This document shows positions 59,501 through 64,000 of a stretch of DNA of 64,000 nucleotides, in pieces. Origin of the DNA: Notospermus geniculatus (taxonomy: Eukaryota > Nemertea > Pilidiophora > Heteronemertea > Lineidae). A program made the position numbers and the translations under genes. The notes under the pieces are model-generated. The model had not been told where the DNA came from and searched no databases. It saw only the letters and a list, made by a program, of their open reading frames with translations. Location of the stretch: positions 99,770-163,769 of the forward strand of contig NMRB01000418.1 in assembly GCA_002633025.1 (NCBI GenBank), in the 5' to 3' direction. How positions within the stretch are numbered: position 1 is the stretch's first letter; the number at the start of each line of letters is the position of its first letter.

Positions 59501-62500
59501 CAAACCCATGGTTTTGGCATTTCCTGAGCGGTCTTCTGCACTTGGCTGTGCAGCTATAGGCTCGGTTGACCGCCATCAGGTCATAAAAACTGAGTCCCGC
59601 ACGGTTTGGAGGGTTGATCAGAAAGCTGAGGTCGGGGTCATGGGTGATTATGGTTGGTCTGTCGTTCTTGCTGAAGTACTGAATGAAATGGGTATGAGGT
59701 GCCTACAGGTCGACATTGCGTGTTGAAGCAACTCGCGGCAACTAGCTTTCCGGCGATGGAAGCAACTCGGAGTGACTGGTCAGTTGCCGATTTTCATTAC
59801 AAGAAGTTTTCTTCCACGAGCGCTGACGTCATCAGCCTAATGGTTAAGCAGTGCATTTTCCGGGTATTTTTACTGATCAAAGTTATTTTATTCGAAACAG
59901 AGTGGCGATCGTAAACCAGTTCGCTCGGGAAATGAAAGTTTTGGATGTTCTCTACGGCCATACTGCTTCTGGGATTTTTCTGATTTTATCCTCCGCCGTC
60001 ATTATCCTTGTTTTGAAACCCTGTTGAATGCCATTTTAATGGTAAAATCGGGGATTCCCTCGAAAAACAGCAGAGTGTCTGGGGATTCCCCAATGATAAA
60101 CAATTTACGAGGGGTGGAATTAATCTGGTTCGACCGTATATCAAAGGCTTTGATATTTCTTCAGACATCAGTGAAAATTTCATTTTGATCAGTTGTGCCT
60201 TTGTCCCGTCAATTTTGTCTTGAAAATCTCAACCTGCAGTGCTGACATGGACTAGTCCATTATTCAGAGGGGTGATGGTTGTTCGTCCAAAAATCCAGGC
60301 TATCCACTAGCTTGAATTNNNNNNNNNNNNNNNNNNNNNNNNNNNNNNNNNNNNNNNNNNNNNNNNNNNNNNNNNNNNNNNNNNNNNNNNNNNNNNNNNN
60401 NNNNNNNNNNNNNNNNNNNNNNNNNNNNNNNNNNNNNNNNNNNNNNNNNNNNNNNNNNNNNNNNNNNNNNNNNNNNNNNNNNNNNNNNNNNNNNNNNNNN
60501 NNNNNNNNNNNNNNNNNNNNNNNNNNNNNNNNNNNNNNNNNNNNNNNNNNNNNNNNNNNNNNNNNNNNNNNNNNNNNNNNNNNNNNNNNNNNNNNNNNNN
60601 NNNNNNNNNNNNNNNNNNNNNNNNNNNNNNNNNNNNNNNNNNNNNNNNNNNAATACACAGGAAAATCCACGTGATTGGTGCTCGATCAAGAATGAATGGG
60701 TCCGCTATATGCATTGAATTGGGCCGTAGTGACACCCTTGGTCAACTGTCTGACAGCTCCTATTGCTCAGGACTAAAAACTTGGCCAGAGACACCAAGCG
60801 TTCAAAAAATGAACTGAAATCATCGTCAGTTGCGCTCTGTGTCAGCCATAAGACACTCTGCTGGACAGCGAATGCCGATCATGATTTTGTTTTCCTGATA
60901 GATGGAGACTTACCCTCATACAAGCGTTTTCCTGGAGAGTTATGGTCTGACTTCCACTACCAGTCATGCCAACGTACGCCCAGCATCCACTTCCGGTACC
61001 GAAGTCCATGTAGTTCTTATGCTTTACTGTCTTGGACAGGGAACTGTCACGTCGTGCGAACCGGATGCAGGAGTTGTCCTCGTAATATCTCATGGCTGCG
61101 AGCACTTTTTTTCGGGAGGATTCTTTGCCTAAATGGAGACAGAACATAAAAAAGCCGTGCGTGGATTTCGCAAACTGAGCAAGGCCCAGATGTTACCAAT
61201 GTCCAGTTTGGCAGTCATCTGTAATGTCTGCTTAGCAATTTCCTCCAAGTGGAAAGGAATGTTGTGACACTTACTGAAATTCCTAGTCGCAGAGAAGTCC
61301 CATGGGATGATACCATTCGGCCAGAGTTGTTTACCACCAGTTGGTGCTATGTACTTTCGTTTGGATACATGTACGTCGCTCTAAAAGGAATGAGGGAATT
61401 TTAAAGGGAGATTCCACTCATACTTTTGAATTTTTATCAATCCATGGAGACTATTGCCATGAGTTGTGATGCCACTAGTGTCAATAGGCTGACGACCTTT
61501 GTAGTGAATGAGCTACTTTTTTCTTTTTATCTTATTCTCATTACTTTTCTAACTAATTAATGTGTATGTATTATTTTTTTTCTCAACTTATTTCATCATT
61601 TGACATTTGAAATCTGTTTTAAAAGGATCCCATTGGTAGCCTAGTGGTACGAAGGCGTGAGGAATAACAACCCCGACAAGAAGTCTTGTGGTGGAATATT
61701 AGATCTGTGTTGAAGTTAACACCTTCAACAAGAAAAGACCAGTTCCCAGATGCTAGTGCCTATAAACGTACCTCCTCTCCTGTCTCAATCTTCATGATTT
61801 CGTCAGGGGTCTCGCTGGCTATACCTAATTCTACTTGCTGAGCATGTGTCAAGACCATGTCCGTATTGAATACTTCTCCGTTCACACCTCCCTCCTCTAG
61901 CTCCTTCTCTTCGGGAATGTCAGGCTGGAAAGACTTCAATAAAAACTAGCCAGCCATGCTGATATTTTTCATCATTTCCACATACAATGTGTACATGTGG
62001 AACCATGCAATTATAGGGATCATGCATGAGAGTTTGTTTACTTGGGCCCATTGTCAAGATGCCAATGGGGGATGGGGTCACTTTAAAAACGATATAAAAT
62101 TTTTTCGTTTTACTTTATTCTTATTCCATTTATGACTATTTTTTCTATTTCCTTTCCTCAGTTGAAATGTGTTTTAAAGTGACTCTATATTGGCAACTTG
62201 CTGATGGGCTAAAAAAACGGTTGTGTCAGATTCCCGGTTCGGGTCAGACAAATGGTTATGGTCTGGTCATCATCTTATACAGGGCGGCGAAACTACCTTT
62301 CGAAGGTAGTTCGAAAGGTACGTGTACATGTAGTTAGAAAGGCAGTTTGAAGGTAGTTAGAAACTACCTTTCTTCGAAAGTCTGAAACTCACCATCTCTT
62401 CGATTCCGTGTTCTATGAGCATAGAACCGGACTCCTTTCTCTCGCTGGCTGCTTGTTGAAGCTCTCCTTGGAGGAACTCCTCCAGTTCGTCATCGTCATT

Positions 62501-63560
62501 CTTTTGCTTAAGACTCACTTTTTCCTCTCGACGAGATTCGTCCTTTCCTTCATCCTGTCCCTTCGACCTCAGTTCGTCCGATAAACGCCGCAGCAAGTCC
62601 ACGATTTCAGATTCGCGTTTGGTTTCCGCTAGGCTTCTGAGTTCATCCTAATGGGCATGAGATTATAGGCAATGATTTGTTGTCCACCTGGCCTGTGTGG
62701 ACGCAGCTTGTATTGAAACATATTGGCTTCAACACCAATTCGATTCAAGATGTCCAAATACCAACAGAATTCACCAATTCGATGCAGGATGTCCAAATAC
62801 CAACAGAATTCACCAATTCGATTCAAGATGTCCAAATACAGTGGAACCTCTCTATTAAGGACACCTTCGGGACTGAGAAATGCTGTCCTTAATTGAGAGG
62901 TGTCCTGATTATAGAGGTTGAAATGAATAGAAATGACCAGTTTGGGACTGAACATTGGTGTCCTGATTAGAGAGGTGTCCTCCTGGCAGAGGTGTCCGTT
63001 AAGGGAGGTTCCACTGTACCAACAGAATTCACCAATTCGATTCAAGATGTCCAAATACCAACAGAATTCACCAATTCGATTCAAGATGTCCAAATACCAA
63101 CAGAATTCACCAATTCGATGCAGGATGTCCAAATACCAACAGAATTCACCAATTCGATTCAAGATGTCCAAATACCAACAGAATTCACCAATTCGATTCA
63201 AGATGTCCAAATACCAACAGAATTCACCAATTCGATTCAACATGTCCAAATACCAACAGAATTCAAGTCAGTTGAGTTCGCTCTCATATCACCGAAATCT
63301 AAGACTTTTCACCTTGCCCTGACAAGCATTTGAGGGAACGTAACCGGAGGGCGAAGTAACCGTAGGCCTTGATTTGTCAAGGTGGGCTCTTTTGCGAATT
63401 TTTGGTATTTCTAAAAATGCTGCTAGACAAATATGAAAATGGAAAGGGCCATAAAAGAATATGAACTTACCCCTAAGCTTGCCAGTCTGACGACATGAAT
63501 ACACGACAACAAACAGAGAACGGAGATCATACATCGTGTTGTTGTTCGTAACGGCCTCAT
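53546..63560 (-). CDS. Secreted astacin metalloproteinase with EGF, CUB, EGF and four MAM domains
   Basis: A zinc endopeptidase of the astacin (M12A) family, secreted. Visible exons (minus): 63560-63471, 62647-62393, 61924-61772, 61380-61275, 61128-60914, [one missing], 59702-59420, 59203-59097, 58679-58385, 58293-58183, 57904-57801, 57614-57482, 57371-57196, 57030-56826, 56681-56503, 56354-56133, 55835-55748, 55604-55423, 55152-54928, 54714-54627, 54533-54361, 54078-53842, 53647-53546. They give 1242 residues without the missing exon. Order: signal peptide (MISVLCLLSCIHVV core), charged propeptide with FNTD (variant of the FXGD aspartate switch), astacin domain from LWPNGIIPW through GSGCWAYVG, EGF (CQNHGFVGHKCSCVC), CUB (FTSPNYPG), EGF (CFNGGTC), MAM1, Thr-rich linker, MAM2-4, short tail, stop. 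The HExxHxxGxxH zinc motif and Met-turn are absent from visible sequence and should lie in the N gap. A poly(A) signal is at 53270-53275 (minus). Meprins and tolloids share domains but not this order. Confidence 0.92.
54150..54300 (-). mobile_element. SINE fragment in astacin intron 21
   Basis: The minus strand has a B box in GTTCGAATCC (54228-54219) and the flanking CCAGCCTGGGCCATA words seen in the SINE at 48408. It lies between the exons at 54361 and 54078. Confidence 0.55.
54361..57904 (-). other. MAM-domain exon modules
   Basis: MAM2 (56681-56503, 56354-56133, 55835-55748), MAM3 (55604-55423, 55152-54928, 54714-54627) and MAM4 (54533-54361, 54078-53842, 53647-53546, the last two extending below this interval) each use three exons. 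Phases are 1-0, 0-0 and 0-1, the final exon ending in the stop codon instead. MAM1 uses four exons (57904-56826), and its last exon runs on into a Thr/Lys-rich linker. The repeated GPxGDHTTGxGxY motif and the closing GDLAIDD motif mark the domains. Confidence 0.85.
58735..58925. repeat. Degenerate tandem repeat in astacin intron 8
   Basis: About six copies of a unit near 32 bases with TCAGGCGGATATCTCTC and CTGAGGCCACT. Intronic, between the two CUB exons. Confidence 0.8.
60319..60651. other. Assembly gap, probably hiding the astacin catalytic exon
   Basis: A run of 333 N lies between exon 5 (ending ENACMR, just before the expected zinc-binding helix) and exon 7 (starting APHTHF, just after the expected Met-turn). 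Both neighbouring exon ends are phase 0, so one phase 0-0 exon of about 50-65 codons is expected. The right edge of the gap is inside a copy of the AATAGGAGC-TIR element. Confidence 0.8.
60652..60764. mobile_element. AATAGGAGC-TIR element, copy 4, cut by gap
   Basis: The right two-thirds of the element (GAATTGGGCCGTAGTGACACC to CTGACAGCTCCTATT) is visible; the left end is within the N run. It lies in the intron region downstream of astacin exon 5. Confidence 0.85.
61772..62647 (-). CDS. Astacin gene exons 2-3: propeptide
   Basis: Exon 2 (62647-62393) encodes a highly charged segment rich in Glu, Lys, Asp and Gln, for example DDDELEEFLQGELQQ, that may form a helix. Exon 3 (61924-61772) encodes the end of the propeptide with VFNTDMVLTHAQQVEL. 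In astacins an FXGD motif in the propeptide supplies the aspartate that blocks the active-site zinc; here Gly is replaced by Thr. Exon 4 then has a basic SKRK site just ahead of the mature domain. Confidence 0.75.
62733..63263. repeat. 39-bp minisatellite, nine copies, in astacin intron 1
   Basis: Units start at 62733, 62772, 62811 (split by the MITE), 63030, 63069, 63108, 63147, 63186 and 63225, each with CACCAATTCGATTCAAGATG then TCCAAATACCAACAGAATT. Units 2 and 6 carry GATGCAGG instead of GATTCAAG. As 39 is a multiple of three, long spurious frames run through it on both strands. Confidence 0.93.
62839..63016. mobile_element. Pogo-type MITE inserted in a minisatellite
   Basis: CAGTGGAACCTCTCTATTAA at the left is mirrored by TTAAGGGAGGTTCCACTG at the right. 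TA flanks both ends. Removing the element and one TA restores an exact 39-base minisatellite unit. 178 bases. Confidence 0.92.
63471..63560 (-). CDS. Astacin gene exon 1: signal peptide
   Basis: The exon encodes 30 residues: a basic start MRPLRTTTRC, a hydrophobic core MISVLCLLSCIHVV, then RLASLG before a GTAAGT donor in phase 0. This is a typical cleavable signal peptide. An upstream ATG (at about 63568) runs into a stop after three codons, so 63560 is the likely start. Confidence 0.8.
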
Positions 63561-64000
63561 CTTTTCATTTATGTCCTCCACCGTGAGACGGACACGAGAT
63601 ACTAACTAAAATTCCAATTCTTTGCTACCCTCTTGATGGGTTTTTGGGTAACACACCTCGCCAGAATGACGAGATATTTCGGTTGATAAGTCCGGTTGCG
63701 TCACGCGAGAATGTACGTTAGAGCTGCTTGCGACATTGAAAAGAATGCCGCTAGCCGAGTGACCTGTCAATGTCGGTATAGTGACCCAGCCGCACCGCGC
63801 TCTTCTGCAAGCTCGATAGGTAAATCCATCATTAATTGTATCCTGAAGATCGTATAATTATTTTATATAATTGGGATGAGTTCCATTTTAGGTTTTCTTG
63901 TGAGATGAGCCGGCGTGCAGAACAATTAAAAATTACGTAACAAGCAAAAGATAGATGTGACATTTCATCGAATTCATTAATACTCTTGTCCATTAACATA
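63561..64000 (-). promoter_or_regulatory. Upstream region of the astacin gene
   Basis: No coding signal. A TATATAAAATAATTATA-like stretch (minus) near 63855-63875 lies about 300 bases before the start codon and could be a TATA box; this is weak. Confidence 0.3.

Noticed and set aside
62629-63249. Long minus-strand open frame of repeated LNRIGEFCWYLDI, and matching plus-strand frames
   Set aside because: It is produced by the 39-bp minisatellite, whose unit is a multiple of three, and is interrupted by a MITE; it lies inside an intron.
62733-63263. CRISPR array
   Set aside because: Units are contiguous with no unique spacers and the genome is eukaryotic; it is a minisatellite.

Overview
The window is a scaffold piece from an animal nuclear genome. 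Genes are split into many short exons with GT-AG introns, both strands carry genes, coding density is low, and non-coding DNA is full of miniature inverted-repeat elements, tRNA-derived SINEs and minisatellites. Gene content (TFIIE-alpha, the proteasome regulator PAAF1, a KIAA2012-like protein, a secreted astacin with EGF, CUB and MAM domains) points to a metazoan. The repeat style and the heavy use of the octamer TAGGCCTA suggest an aquatic invertebrate, but I cannot name the species.

Layout. 1-26,000: about 26 kb with no gene I can recognise. It holds several TIR elements (3011-3307, 6481-6751, 8464-8734, 9231-9537, 14409-14652, 20695-21052), two copies of an AATAGGAGC-TIR element (4832, 15449), minisatellites (8840, 10651, 23045) and a 271-base gap. 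26,001-30,670 (minus): GTF2E1 in four coding exons, 412 residues. 31,527-35,219 (plus): PAAF1 in eleven exons, 397 residues, head-to-head with GTF2E1 across about 0.86 kb. 36,276-52,012 (plus): a 22-exon KIAA2012-like gene, 1362 residues, with an alternative 3' end at 52,570-52,985. 53,546-63,560 (minus): a 23-exon secreted astacin-family metalloproteinase. Twenty-two of its exons are visible; the exon for the catalytic zinc site most likely lies in the gap 60,319-60,651. The KIAA2012-like gene and the astacin gene converge.

All four gene models were assembled by hand from splice signals. Within each model the intron phases agree at every junction, apart from the missing astacin exon. Two introns (GTF2E1 intron 1, KIAA2012-like intron 1) need GC-AG splice sites to keep frame.

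The genes do not form a pathway. GTF2E1 (RNA polymerase II initiation) and PAAF1 (proteasome assembly control) look like a housekeeping pair sharing a promoter region, with a YY1-type motif over the PAAF1 start codon and an E-box just upstream. The KIAA2012-like protein has no established role. The astacin is a secreted, probably matrix-associated or peptide-processing protease.

The assembly is imperfect. There are gaps at 25,038-25,308, 40,855-40,896 and 60,319-60,651 and a single N at 40,122. That N joins two near-identical 2-kb copies of KIAA2012-like exon 3, which looks like two haplotypes left side by side.
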